Source of the DNA: Epsilonproteobacteria bacterium UBA6211 | Lineage (GTDB): Bacteria > Campylobacterota > Campylobacteria > Campylobacterales > Arcobacteraceae | Direction of reading: 5' to 3' | DNA: 17,711 nt | Assembly (NCBI GenBank): GCA_002421845.1 | Contig: DISL01000066.1 | Span: 1-17,711 of the forward strand | The notes under the pieces: model-generated | Database searches by the model: none | Seen by the model: the letters and a program-made list of their open reading frames with translations, nothing else | Told to the model about the DNA's origin: nothing | Program-made: the position numbers and the translations under genes | Part shown: positions 1-7,113 of the stretch, piece after piece | Layout: each line of letters starts with the position of its first letter | Numbering within the stretch: the stretch's first letter is position 1

Positions 1-852
1 CAGTCTTATATAATAGACCAAAAAAATATAGAAGATGTAGAGTTCGGAAATCTTGATGATATTACAAGACAAATGGAATCAATATTAAATAAAGATTTAC
101 ATGAAAATCATCATAGTTTCAATATAAAAAATACCGAAACAAAAGAGGTTGATGAAGCTATGCAAAAATCTCTTACCTATTTTTCTATTACAAATTTAAA
201 ACCGGCTATTGCAGTGGAAACTAGTAAAAATATAACGGAACTTGATTTGAAAGTGATTTATCAACTTCGTTCTTTTGAAGCATTGATGCAGGTTATGGGT
301 ATAGAATATACAAAAAATATAGAGCTTACCCGTGAAGCTGTTCAAAAAAGTATTGATGAATATGGAACTTTGAAACTAAACGATAGATTTACGGTAGATT
401 TGAGTGATGTTAAGTTTGCAACAAGATACGTACCTATGAAAAAGAGTGACAATAAAATAGAGTTTTCTCATCCGTTGGGTGCAGTAGTAAACAGAGGCAA
501 TTATTATGATATTAATATCGGACATATGAGAGTTGCTACCATCTATCCTCAATATTTCGATTTTAACTGTGACATAAAAGGTGCAAAGCTTGAAATTGAC
601 GGTAAAATGAAAGATGTAAGTTTTGGTGATATAGTAGAAGTGGACAAAACATTTAAAGTTGTATCTCAAAAAGGTATTAGGGTCAACGTAATCGGTTTTG
701 TAGGTAAAGACAAAAAGAGTCAGGATAATGTTGTGATAAAACGTTCTGATATTATAGAAAGATTTGCTATGGATAACCAAAATAGAACTTTTAGGATTGA
801 GTTTTATGATGGAAATAATTTCTGCGGTATGATTGGTGTTAAGTTTAAATAA
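1..852 (+). CDS. C-terminal part of a probable M99-type (Csd4/Pgp1-like) peptidoglycan carboxypeptidase, 5' truncated by the window
   Basis: The reading frame is open from base 1, so the ATG at 73 is very probably internal and the true start lies upstream of the window; 283 residues are visible. The stretch encoded at about 205-231 reads PAIAVETSKN and resembles the strand carrying the catalytic Glu of M14/M99 metallocarboxypeptidases, with the Glu codon at 217-219. A helical segment follows (LKVIYQLRSFEALMQVMG), then a roughly 180-residue beta-rich C-terminal part, which would suit the two accessory beta domains of Csd4/Pgp1. Those enzymes trim peptidoglycan tripeptides to dipeptides in the periplasm and help set helical cell shape in Campylobacterota. 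The zinc-ligand region would be upstream and cannot be checked. The 3' end overlaps pabB by 20 bases. Family assignment is by remembered similarity only; a Campylobacterota periplasmic protein of unknown function is the alternative. Confidence 0.55.
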   Translation, partial: QSYIIDQKNIEDVEFGNLDDITRQMESILNKDLHENHHSFNIKNTETKEVDEAMQKSLTYFSITNLKPAIAVETSKNITELDLKVIYQLRSFEALMQVMGIEYTKNIELTREAVQKSIDEYGTLKLNDRFTVDLSDVKFATRYVPMKKSDNKIEFSHPLGAVVNRGNYYDINIGHMRVATIYPQYFDFNCDIKGAKLEIDGKMKDVSFGDIVEVDKTFKVVSQKGIRVNVIGFVGKDKKSQDNVVIKRSDIIERFAMDNQNRTFRIEFYDGNNFCGMIGVKFK

Positions 853-1798
853 AACGGCTATTGAGAAGCTTAATCATCTAGGTGAGAACTCCATACCTTT
901 TTTGGTTGTAATCAATTTCGATAAAACCGATGTAGATATTATACAAAATCCGTGTGAAGATACTTCAAACGTCAAATTCTCGATAGTTGAAAATAGGGAA
1001 CTAAAACACACTAAAAATATCTGTTTTGATACTATTAAACCTATTGATTTTGAAAACTATAAAGTGAAATTCGATTATGTTATAGATGAGATAAAAAACG
1101 GCAATACTTATCTTCTAAATCTTACCGCACCTACTAAAATAGATACTAAACTAACGTTAGAAGAGATTTATAATATTACTAATGCAAAATTTAAATTACT
1201 ATATAAAGATAAATTTGTTTGCTTTTCTCCGGAAAGGTTTATAAAAATCGTAGATGATGAAGTTTTTACGTACCCTATGAAAGGTACAATAAGTGCAGAT
1301 ATACCGAATGCAAAGCAAAAAATTCTTGATGACAAAAAAGAGTTGGCAGAACATATTATGGTAGTTGATTTACTTAGAAATGATTTATCTACTATCTCAA
1401 AAAATGTTAGGGTTACCAAATTTCGTTATATAGATGAAATAAGTACATCAAAAGGAAATCTTTTTCAAGTAAGCTCTGAAATAAAAGGTAAATTGAAAAG
1501 TGATTGGAAATCAAACATAGGTCATATTCTAAATAGTCTTCTTCCGGCAGGTTCCATAAGCGGAACACCGAAAAAGAAGACTTTAGAGATAATAAAAAAG
1601 ATTGAGAATTATGATAGAGGATTTTTTACCGGAATTTTCGGATATTTTGACGGTAAGAGTTTTGACAGCGGAGTTTTGATAAGATACATAGAGAAAAATG
1701 GGAAAGATTTAGTGTATAAAAGCGGTGGCGGTATTACGCTAGATAGTGATGTAGTCTCTGAGTATGAAGAGTTAATATCAAAGGTTTATTTGTCATGA
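833..1798 (+). CDS. pabB: Aminodeoxychorismate synthase component I (PabB)
   Basis: Makes 4-amino-4-deoxychorismate from chorismate and ammonia in the cytoplasm, the first committed step of p-aminobenzoate and folate synthesis. The chorismate-binding fold is clear: NGNTYLLNLT (about 89-98), FSPERF (131-136), YPMKGT (147-152), VVDLLRNDLS (177-186), LLPAGSISGTPK (236-247) and the C-terminal GGGIT and EYEELISK motifs. Lys150 of the PMKGT motif is the residue that separates PabB from anthranilate synthase, which has Ala there. At 321 residues it is a short form lacking much of the N-terminal extension of E. coli PabB. A stop codon at 830-832 directly precedes the frame and there is no early ATG, so translation must begin at TTG 833 or GTG 836, inside the end of the upstream gene. 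No convincing Shine-Dalgarno is visible, suggesting translational coupling. The glutaminase partner PabA is not in the window. Confidence 0.9.
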   Translation: MVLSLNKTAIEKLNHLGENSIPFLVVINFDKTDVDIIQNPCEDTSNVKFSIVENRELKHTKNICFDTIKPIDFENYKVKFDYVIDEIKNGNTYLLNLTAPTKIDTKLTLEEIYNITNAKFKLLYKDKFVCFSPERFIKIVDDEVFTYPMKGTISADIPNAKQKILDDKKELAEHIMVVDLLRNDLSTISKNVRVTKFRYIDEISTSKGNLFQVSSEIKGKLKSDWKSNIGHILNSLLPAGSISGTPKKKTLEIIKKIENYDRGFFTGIFGYFDGKSFDSGVLIRYIEKNGKDLVYKSGGGITLDSDVVSEYEELISKVYLS

Positions 1799-2370
1799 GA
1801 GTATTTGAAACTATTAAATGTATTGATAAAGAGATAGTAAATTTAGATTACCATAATGAACGATTTAATCGTACAAGAAAAGATTTATTCGGTTGTGGTG
1901 ATACTTTGGATATTGCAAAATATTTGCAAGTCCCTTCTAAAAAATTGTTGAAGTGTAAGGTAACTTATGCCGATGATATTATAGACATTGAGTATCATCC
2001 CTATGCAAAAAGAGAGATTAAATCTCTAAAACTGATGAATGAGAATAATATAGATTATAAATATAAATATGCAAATCGTGACAGTATCAATGAACTTTAT
2101 GAGCAAAAGGGTGAATTTGATGATATAATAATAGTTCAAAACGGATTTATAACTGATACTTCTATAGCAAATATCGCCGTATTTTTAAATGATAAATGGC
2201 TAACTCCGAATAAACCGCTTTTGAAAGGTACATGTAGGCAAAGATACATAGAAAGCGGATTATTAAAAACGGCAGATATTAGTGTAGAGATGTTAAAAAA
2301 TGCAAAAAAAATTGCACTTTTAAATGCAATGATAGATTTTGATATATTAGAAGAGGTAAAAATAGGATGA
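1795..2370 (+). CDS. pabC: Aminodeoxychorismate lyase-like class IV aminotransferase (short PabC)
   Basis: PLP enzyme expected to split 4-amino-4-deoxychorismate into p-aminobenzoate and pyruvate, completing the step begun by the adjacent PabB. Fold-type IV signatures are present: FETIK near the N-terminus, KYANR (91-95) with Lys91 as the probable PLP-binding lysine, the DDIIIVQNGFITDTSIANIAVF region (about 109-130) equivalent to the usual E-S-x-x-N-I motif, and TPNKPLLKGTCRQRYI matching the TP..L.G..R segment. At 191 residues it is well below the roughly 270 of E. coli PabC, mainly from a shortened N-terminal half, but the active-site segments look intact. It starts at an ATG sharing the ATGA overlap with the pabB stop, and ends in another ATGA overlap with the next gene. 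A branched-chain or D-amino acid aminotransferase is the alternative family, but the pabB neighbour makes PabC most likely. Confidence 0.82.
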   Translation: MRVFETIKCIDKEIVNLDYHNERFNRTRKDLFGCGDTLDIAKYLQVPSKKLLKCKVTYADDIIDIEYHPYAKREIKSLKLMNENNIDYKYKYANRDSINELYEQKGEFDDIIIVQNGFITDTSIANIAVFLNDKWLTPNKPLLKGTCRQRYIESGLLKTADISVEMLKNAKKIALLNAMIDFDILEEVKIG

Positions 2371-2801
2371 TTTTAGATGTTATAGGAAGTAGTGATTATC
2401 ACAAAATAGTATCAAAACAGGTAAAAGAGATAATATCATTTTTAACTAAAGAATCTGTAGAATTTGGTATAACATCAAATGTTCAGGCTGTTGGATTTTC
2501 TCCTGAATTGCCTAGTGTAATAAAAGGTAAATTATCGACTTTCCCTATGTTTATGCTTGCAAATTATAGTTTTGAATCATTGAAATTATATGATGATTAT
2601 TTGGAGTTTGAGGCAGGTTTCGGGAAAGAAAATTTCGGTAGTGTGGTGAATATACCATATCTAGCAATTTTTCAGATAGTTCTTGATGAATCTATTTTGT
2701 ATCTAAATCCTATAGCAACACAAACATCACTATTTGAGAATCTCAACAGTGTATTAAAATCAAAAACTAAATTAAAATTGGCAAGTAAAAACAATGGATA
2801 A
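2367..2801 (+). CDS. Uncharacterised 144-residue protein with an SspB-like central stretch
   Basis: I do not recognise this protein firmly. It has no signal peptide, no membrane segment and no cysteine cluster, so it is probably cytosolic. The N-terminal third (1-35) looks helical; residues 55-115 look beta-rich, with the stretch YLEFEAGFGKENFG (78-91) followed by VVNIPYLAIFQIV (93-105). That order, a strand rich in F/A/F-G, then a variable turn, then a strand ending in a Pro-x-x-Ala-Ile segment, recalls SspB, the adaptor that hands ssrA-tagged proteins to ClpXP. The tail (116-144) is lysine-rich, whereas SspB tails carry a ClpX-binding peptide that I cannot identify here. The gene is coupled to pabC through ATGA and overlaps the next gene by eight bases, so it is translated with the cluster. 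The SspB idea is inference from pattern only. Confidence 0.75.
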   Translation: MILDVIGSSDYHKIVSKQVKEIISFLTKESVEFGITSNVQAVGFSPELPSVIKGKLSTFPMFMLANYSFESLKLYDDYLEFEAGFGKENFGSVVNIPYLAIFQIVLDESILYLNPIATQTSLFENLNSVLKSKTKLKLASKNNG

Positions 2802-3633
2802 AACAATAAAAACAGGTTATAAAAATAGGCTTTTCATAAATAGACAAACGGACAACGGATTTTATCTATGTTCGGAAGATTTACAAGAGGTGTTGATGCC
2901 AAACGGTTATATCACACCTGATATGAAAATAGGAGATGAAGTAGAAGTATTTGTATATACCGATTCAGAAGATAGAAAAGTAGCGGTTACTACTATGCCA
3001 AAAGCTATGGTTGATGAGTTTGGATATTTTGAGGTGGTAGATTTGAGTCCACACGGTGCATTTGTAAATTGGGGATTACCTAAGGATTTGTTTGTCCCTA
3101 AATCTATGCAAAAAATACCTTTTAAAGTAGGTATGAAAACCGTTCTTAGAGTTTGTATAGATGAACAAACAGATAGAATAGTAGGAAATCATAAATATAC
3201 TAAGTATTTGAGCAAAGATATAAAAGGGCTTGAAAAAAATCAACAAGTAAAATTTATAGTTTATAAAAAAACGGATTTGGGATACAAAGTCATAGTAAAT
3301 GATTTGTATGATGCACTTTTATTTCATAGTGACGTATTTGAAAATATAAATGTCGGAGATGTAAAAGTAGGGTATATTAAGACTATAAGAGAAGACGGTA
3401 AAATTGATATAGCCTTAAAGCCGATAGGTCAGGCATCTGTAGATAATGATACTAAAAAAGTTTTGGATATATTATCAAAAAACGGCGGAGAGATAAAGTT
3501 TAATTACAAAAGTTCACCTGAAGATATAAAAGATGTATTTGGACTTAGTAGAAAAGCTTATAAAAAAGCATTGACAAGTTTGATAGATAGTAATCAAATC
3601 AAACTTGATGATGAGTGTATAAAATTAGTTTAA
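2794..3633 (+). CDS. CvfB/YitL-like S1-domain RNA-binding protein
   Basis: Cytosolic 279-residue protein with the layout of the CvfB (YitL) family: three S1-like OB folds in tandem at about 5-66, 70-130 and 140-210, and a C-terminal winged-helix-like segment at about 218-279. The first domain contains GDEVEVFVYTDSEDRKVAVT, the second FGYFEVVDLSPHGAFVNWGLPKDLFVP, a typical S1 core, and the third VGDVKVGYIKTIREDGKIDIAL. The winged helix contains SPEDIKDVFGLSRKAYKKAL. Family members bind RNA and influence virulence-gene expression in Gram-positive bacteria; the exact role in Campylobacterota is not established. The gene begins eight bases inside the previous one and ends the overlapping cluster; the next gene lies 90 bases downstream with its own leader. 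Length agrees with the family norm of about 280-300. Confidence 0.85.
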   Translation: MDKTIKTGYKNRLFINRQTDNGFYLCSEDLQEVLMPNGYITPDMKIGDEVEVFVYTDSEDRKVAVTTMPKAMVDEFGYFEVVDLSPHGAFVNWGLPKDLFVPKSMQKIPFKVGMKTVLRVCIDEQTDRIVGNHKYTKYLSKDIKGLEKNQQVKFIVYKKTDLGYKVIVNDLYDALLFHSDVFENINVGDVKVGYIKTIREDGKIDIALKPIGQASVDNDTKKVLDILSKNGGEIKFNYKSSPEDIKDVFGLSRKAYKKALTSLIDSNQIKLDDECIKLV

Positions 3634-3682
3634 ATTATAAAATATGCGTTTCATAAAAGGAATAATAAAGTTCATTAGTGTT

Positions 3683-3718
3683 ACCATTTTGTAATAGATG
3701 GTTCGATTACAAAGGGGT
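3683..3718 (+). promoter_or_regulatory. Inverted repeat / hairpin covering the ribosome-binding site of the PhnD-like gene
   Basis: ACCATTTTGTAAT (3683-3695) and ATTACAAAGGGGT (3706-3718) can pair over 13 positions with one A-G mismatch and one G-T wobble around a ten-base loop; the inner eight pairs are perfect. The right arm contains AAAGGGG, the only plausible Shine-Dalgarno for the ATG at 3724, six bases away. As RNA the fold would bury the ribosome-binding site; as DNA the palindrome could be an operator for a dimeric regulator. TGTAAT at 3690-3695 could alternatively be a -10 box, in which case the left arm would not be transcribed. Confidence 0.55.
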
Positions 3719-3723
3719 GTGCT

Positions 3724-4545
3724 ATGAATGTTTTTAAATCTATTTTGTTGATTGTTTGTTGTTTTAATGTTTTGGTTGCACAAAATCTTAAAATAGGTGT
3801 AATACCATATACCGATACCTTAAAAATCCTAAGTATCCATCAACCTTTAAAAGAGTTTTTATCTTCAGAGCTTGGTGAAAATGTTGAAGTTTATACGTCT
3901 GTAAGTTATGAGAAGTTTTTTGAAGATACAAAAAAAGGAGAATTTGATATTGTTATTACGGGTCCTCATTTTGGGTTGTTGCACCTTAAAGATGGCTTTG
4001 TACCTATGGTTAGGTACAACACGGAGTTAAGACCTATATTTGTAGTATCAAAAGATAGTAAATATTCAAAAATAAGTGATCTAAAAAATACGAAAGTATC
4101 ATTATCAAATTATCTTTCCGTATCATCAATAGGCGGTATTAAAGCTCTTATAGACCAAGGGTTTAAAAACGGTGTTGATTTTGATTTGGTTAATGCAAAA
4201 TCGCACACAAGTGCAATTATGAGTGTAGTTTTGGGTGAAACAAACGCTGCTATTACTACATATACGCCGGTACAACAACTTACGGATGAGAACTTAAAAA
4301 GTAAGATAAGAATTTTAGAATCAGACTTTGCAATGCCGCATTTGTTTACCATAGCAAATCCATCATTATCAAGTGAAAAAGTCCAAAAGATAAAAGCCGT
4401 ATTGTTAAATTTTCAATCATCTCAAAAAGGGTTGGAGTTTTTTGAAAAGACAGGTTATAAAGGGTATCGAGATATTTCTCAAAAAGATTTAGATGATGTT
4501 ACTCCTGTTTTGGAAGATACAAAGAAGTTTTTGGGAGTTAAATGA
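3724..4545 (+). CDS. PhnD-like periplasmic solute-binding protein paired with a sensor kinase
   Basis: Secreted 273-residue protein of the PhnD/phosphate-phosphonate-type substrate-binding family. Residues 1-19 form a signal peptide (Lys5, hydrophobic core SILLIVCCFNVLVA, probable cleavage after Ala19). The mature protein starts LKIGVIPYTD, has the DIVITGPHFG strand-turn (75-84) where this family lines its ligand pocket, and NYLSVSSIGGIKAL (129-142), equivalent to the anion-binding helix start. The ligand cannot be read from sequence; phosphonate, phosphite or an unrelated small molecule are all possible. No ABC permease or ATPase is adjacent. Instead the stop overlaps the start of a membrane histidine kinase in ATGA, so the likely role is ligand capture for signalling through that kinase rather than uptake. 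AAAGGGG six bases upstream supports the ATG at 3724, and it sits in an inverted repeat. Confidence 0.85.
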   Translation: MNVFKSILLIVCCFNVLVAQNLKIGVIPYTDTLKILSIHQPLKEFLSSELGENVEVYTSVSYEKFFEDTKKGEFDIVITGPHFGLLHLKDGFVPMVRYNTELRPIFVVSKDSKYSKISDLKNTKVSLSNYLSVSSIGGIKALIDQGFKNGVDFDLVNAKSHTSAIMSVVLGETNAAITTYTPVQQLTDENLKSKIRILESDFAMPHLFTIANPSLSSEKVQKIKAVLLNFQSSQKGLEFFEKTGYKGYRDISQKDLDDVTPVLEDTKKFLGVK

Positions 4546-6764
4546 AATTTTATAAGACTCTTAGATTTAAACTAATAGCTTTTTCCGTTTTTATTGAGGT
4601 GGTGATGCTTAGTTTGCTTATAGCTAATAGTTCTAGGCTTATTGAAAATCACCTAGTTTCTCAAGCTGTTAAGCAGTTGAATGAAACGAAGTCAAATATA
4701 AAAGCTTCTTTATTGCCTCTTGTTGTTTCAAGAGATTATGCAAGTTTGGATTCAATGTTAAACGAGTTTACACATTCTAATAAAATAGTGTATATATTTG
4801 TTCAAGATGACAAACAAATCATATCTCATTCAAAATGGGATGTAAATCAAAAAATTCCTAATATTAGCGGTAATGAAGAGTTTAATACGGACTTTGATGT
4901 TTTTCATACAAAAATTAGTATTGATTATTTAGGGCAAACATATGCAGAAGCATATTTCGGTGTGGACACTGCTTTTTTACAAAATGCTAAAAATGAGCTT
5001 GTATCTCAAAGTTTTATAATAGCATTTGTAGAGATAGTATTGACAACTATTTTGTTGCTATCTATAGGTTATTTGCTGACAAAAAATTTGTTTTTATTAA
5101 ATGATGCAGCAGAAAGTATTACAAATAAAAACTTTGATGTTAAGATAAATATTGATAGTGACGATGAAATAGGTCATTTATCAAGAACATTTGATAATAT
5201 GATTATTCAAATAAAAAATCAACTATCCATAATACAACAACAAAATGAGTTTCAAAATGCATTAATAAACAATATTGCATACTCTATGATAGCAACAGAT
5301 AAAAATGGGATTATTACAAGCTTCAATAATAAATCAGAACAGATGTTGGGTTATAAGGCATCAGAAGTTGTCGGGGTTTATACTCCTGAGATTTTTCATG
5401 ATAAAGATGAAGTAATAGCACGTGCAAAAGAGTTTAGTGATGAATTGAATCAACAAGTAGATGCCGGATTTGAAGTATTTGTAGTAAAAACCGATAAAAA
5501 TTTACCAAATGAACATATTTGGACATATATAGCAAAAGACGGCAAAAGAATTAAGATAAGATTGAGCGTAACTGCTCTAAAAGATAGCAAAGATCAAATA
5601 TTCGGTTATATAGGTGTTGCTGAAGATATTACTGAAAAACTTATACTTGAACACTCCTTACTAGAAGAGACTAATAGGGTAAAAGCTATACTAGAAAATG
5701 CAGGAGATTTTATACATATACTTGATATGGAAGGTAATGTATTTATGTTTAGTGATTCTTTTGCTCACTCCCTTGGATATACGAAAGAGGAAACGGCAAG
5801 ATTAAACGTAACCATGTGGGATATAGGGTTTGATACAAAAACAATAGCCCAACTTGTAATCAATCCAAAATCGTTTGAAACAAAACATACTAGAAAAGAC
5901 GGTACTGTTTTTGATGTGGAAGTAAGGACTTCAGGTATAGAACTTGACGGTAAAATGTATTTGTATGCGGCTTCAAGGGATATTACGGATAGAAAACTGG
6001 CACAAGAACAACTCCATCAAAGGGATATATTACTTCAACAACAAACTAGACTAGCGGCAATAGGTGAAATGATGGCAAATATAGCTCACCAATGGAGACA
6101 ACCGCTTAGTGCTATTACATCATCTATAAGTGGTTTGAAATTGAAACAAGAGTATGGTTTAATGGAAGATAATGATATAACCGAAGTGAATGACCATATT
6201 TTAAAAAATGCGGAATTTTTATCAAAAACCATAGATAATTTTAGAAACTTTTTCAAAAAAGATCATATAAAACGTAAGTTTTTTATTGCAAATTCCATCA
6301 ATGAAACAATAAATATAATAAAAGCTTCCTATGATAACCACTTTATTCAATTAGATAAAGAACTTGATGAGAGTATATATTACTTTGGAAGTGATAATAT
6401 GTTGTCGCAAGTGATTTTAAATCTGTTATCAAATTCTAAAGATGCCCTTGTTCAAAATCATATTGCAGAGAAACACGTGATTATTTCTTTGAGTTTAAAT
6501 GAGAATAACATAAGAATAGAAGTAAAAGATAACGGTGGCGGTATCAAAGAGGAAATACAAGAAAAAATATTTGACCCATACTTCACGACTAAACATCAGT
6601 TTCAAGGTACAGGTCTGGGACTTTATATGAGTAATCAAATAGTACAAAACCATTTCAATGGGCAAATTACAGTTCACAATATAACTACAGAATTTGGTAT
6701 GGGGGCTTGTTTTGTGATAGAGTTCCCAAGTATTGAGCATGATGAAGATTATATGGTAAATTAA
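4542..6764 (+). CDS. Membrane sensor histidine kinase with HAMP and two PAS domains
   Basis: 740-residue inner-membrane kinase. Order: TM1 about 9-29, extracytoplasmic domain of about 125 residues (30-156, possibly a single Cache-like fold), TM2 about 157-179, HAMP about 180-230, a short coil, PAS1 about 238-365 (ending VAEDITEK), PAS2 about 378-484 (ending SRDITDRK), dimerisation/phosphoacceptor helix with NIAHQWRQPLSAI where His516 is the phosphorylation site, then the ATPase domain: N-box NLLSNSKDAL (627-636), G1 DNGGGI (663-668), DPYFTTK (678-684) and G2 GTGLGL (689-694). The HQWRQPL box is typical of many Campylobacterota kinases. It is complete and has no receiver domain; no response regulator lies in the window, so its partner must be elsewhere. 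Overlap with the PhnD-like gene and GGGAG just before the ATG indicate coupled translation. Probable signal: occupancy of that binding protein. Confidence 0.92.
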   Translation: MKFYKTLRFKLIAFSVFIEVVMLSLLIANSSRLIENHLVSQAVKQLNETKSNIKASLLPLVVSRDYASLDSMLNEFTHSNKIVYIFVQDDKQIISHSKWDVNQKIPNISGNEEFNTDFDVFHTKISIDYLGQTYAEAYFGVDTAFLQNAKNELVSQSFIIAFVEIVLTTILLLSIGYLLTKNLFLLNDAAESITNKNFDVKINIDSDDEIGHLSRTFDNMIIQIKNQLSIIQQQNEFQNALINNIAYSMIATDKNGIITSFNNKSEQMLGYKASEVVGVYTPEIFHDKDEVIARAKEFSDELNQQVDAGFEVFVVKTDKNLPNEHIWTYIAKDGKRIKIRLSVTALKDSKDQIFGYIGVAEDITEKLILEHSLLEETNRVKAILENAGDFIHILDMEGNVFMFSDSFAHSLGYTKEETARLNVTMWDIGFDTKTIAQLVINPKSFETKHTRKDGTVFDVEVRTSGIELDGKMYLYAASRDITDRKLAQEQLHQRDILLQQQTRLAAIGEMMANIAHQWRQPLSAITSSISGLKLKQEYGLMEDNDITEVNDHILKNAEFLSKTIDNFRNFFKKDHIKRKFFIANSINETINIIKASYDNHFIQLDKELDESIYYFGSDNMLSQVILNLLSNSKDALVQNHIAEKHVIISLSLNENNIRIEVKDNGGGIKEEIQEKIFDPYFTTKHQFQGTGLGLYMSNQIVQNHFNGQITVHNITTEFGMGACFVIEFPSIEHDEDYMVN

Positions 6765-6776
6765 AAAAGGTATAAT
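6763..6776 (-). terminator. rnpB 3' end: P1 strand followed by a T tract
   Basis: Minus-strand ATTATACC (6776-6769), complementary to GGTATAAT at the RNA's 5' end, is followed by TTTTTT (6768-6763). A helix closed just before a U run would act as an intrinsic terminator. The T tract overlaps the TAA stop of the convergent kinase gene at 6762-6764. Confidence 0.5.
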
Positions 6777-7092
6777 TATAAGCCGAGTTCTGTATTTGAT
6801 AATAATTTATCTAAGCCTTTTGATCACTCAAAAGTTCTTGCGAACGACCTTTATGTGAAGCTTTTACCATATCGTTCTTGCTGCGGACTGGGTTTACATA
6901 GCACTTAAGATTACTCAAAAGTCTGGTGGTCTCTTACACCGCCGTTTCACCATCACCGAAAAATCGGCTGTTTACTTTCTGTTGCACTGTCCCTTAGATT
7001 ACTCTAGTCATTTGTTAAATGAAGTCCTGCCTCACTGCAGCTCGGACTTTCCTCTTGAAAACGGTGTTTCCAAGCTATTATCTATTATACCT
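6766..7092 (-). ncRNA. rnpB: RNase P RNA
   Basis: Catalytic RNA of RNase P, which matures tRNA 5' ends. On the minus strand the 5' conserved block GAGGAAAGTCCGAGC lies near 7040-7054 and the 3' block ACAGAACTCGGCTTAT near 6779-6794; these are the P4-forming, near-universal sequences. Between them are GTGTAAGAGACCACC and TGTAAACCCAGTCCGCAGCAAG, matching the conserved core that in E. coli reads GGTAAGAGCGCACC and GTAAACTCC...GAGCAAG, and ATGGTAAAAGC as the likely CCA-binding loop. GGTATAAT at the 5' end (7091 to 7084) pairs perfectly with ATTATACC at the 3' end (6776 to 6769), fitting helix P1, directly followed by six T. Size of about 325 nt is at the small end for bacterial type A. Exact ends are uncertain by some 15 bases at the 5' side. 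Confidence 0.93.
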
Positions 7093-7099
7093 TTTGGAA

Positions 7100-7105
7100 A
7101 TTGTA
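7100..7105 (-). promoter_or_regulatory. Candidate -10 box for rnpB
   Basis: TACAAT on the minus strand (7105 to 7100) would place the start near 7092, just before the P1-forming GGTATAAT. A closer match, TATAAT at 7089-7084, lies inside that P1 strand and would give a start near 7077 and loss of P1. I prefer the upstream box because of the P1 pairing. No clear -35 is seen, as is usual for Campylobacterota sigma-70 promoters. Confidence 0.35.
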
Positions 7106-7113
7106 CCTAAACT

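Noticed and set aside
376..780. Minus-strand open frame inside the first gene
   Set aside because: Tyr/Ile/Phe-rich translation typical of the reverse strand of AT-rich coding DNA; no ribosome-binding site or recognisable domain. The same holds for frames at 1168-1419, 4110-4352, 6495-6740, 8826-9062, 10562-10786, 14438-14686 and 17046-17303.
73..852. ATG at 73 as the start of the first gene
   Set aside because: The frame is open to base 1 and the residues before 73 look like ordinary coding; the family would need a long N-terminal catalytic part upstream.
6770..7090. tRNA or CRISPR content in the gene-free stretch after the kinase
   Set aside because: The conserved RNase P core explains the stretch; no cloverleaf or regularly spaced repeats are seen.
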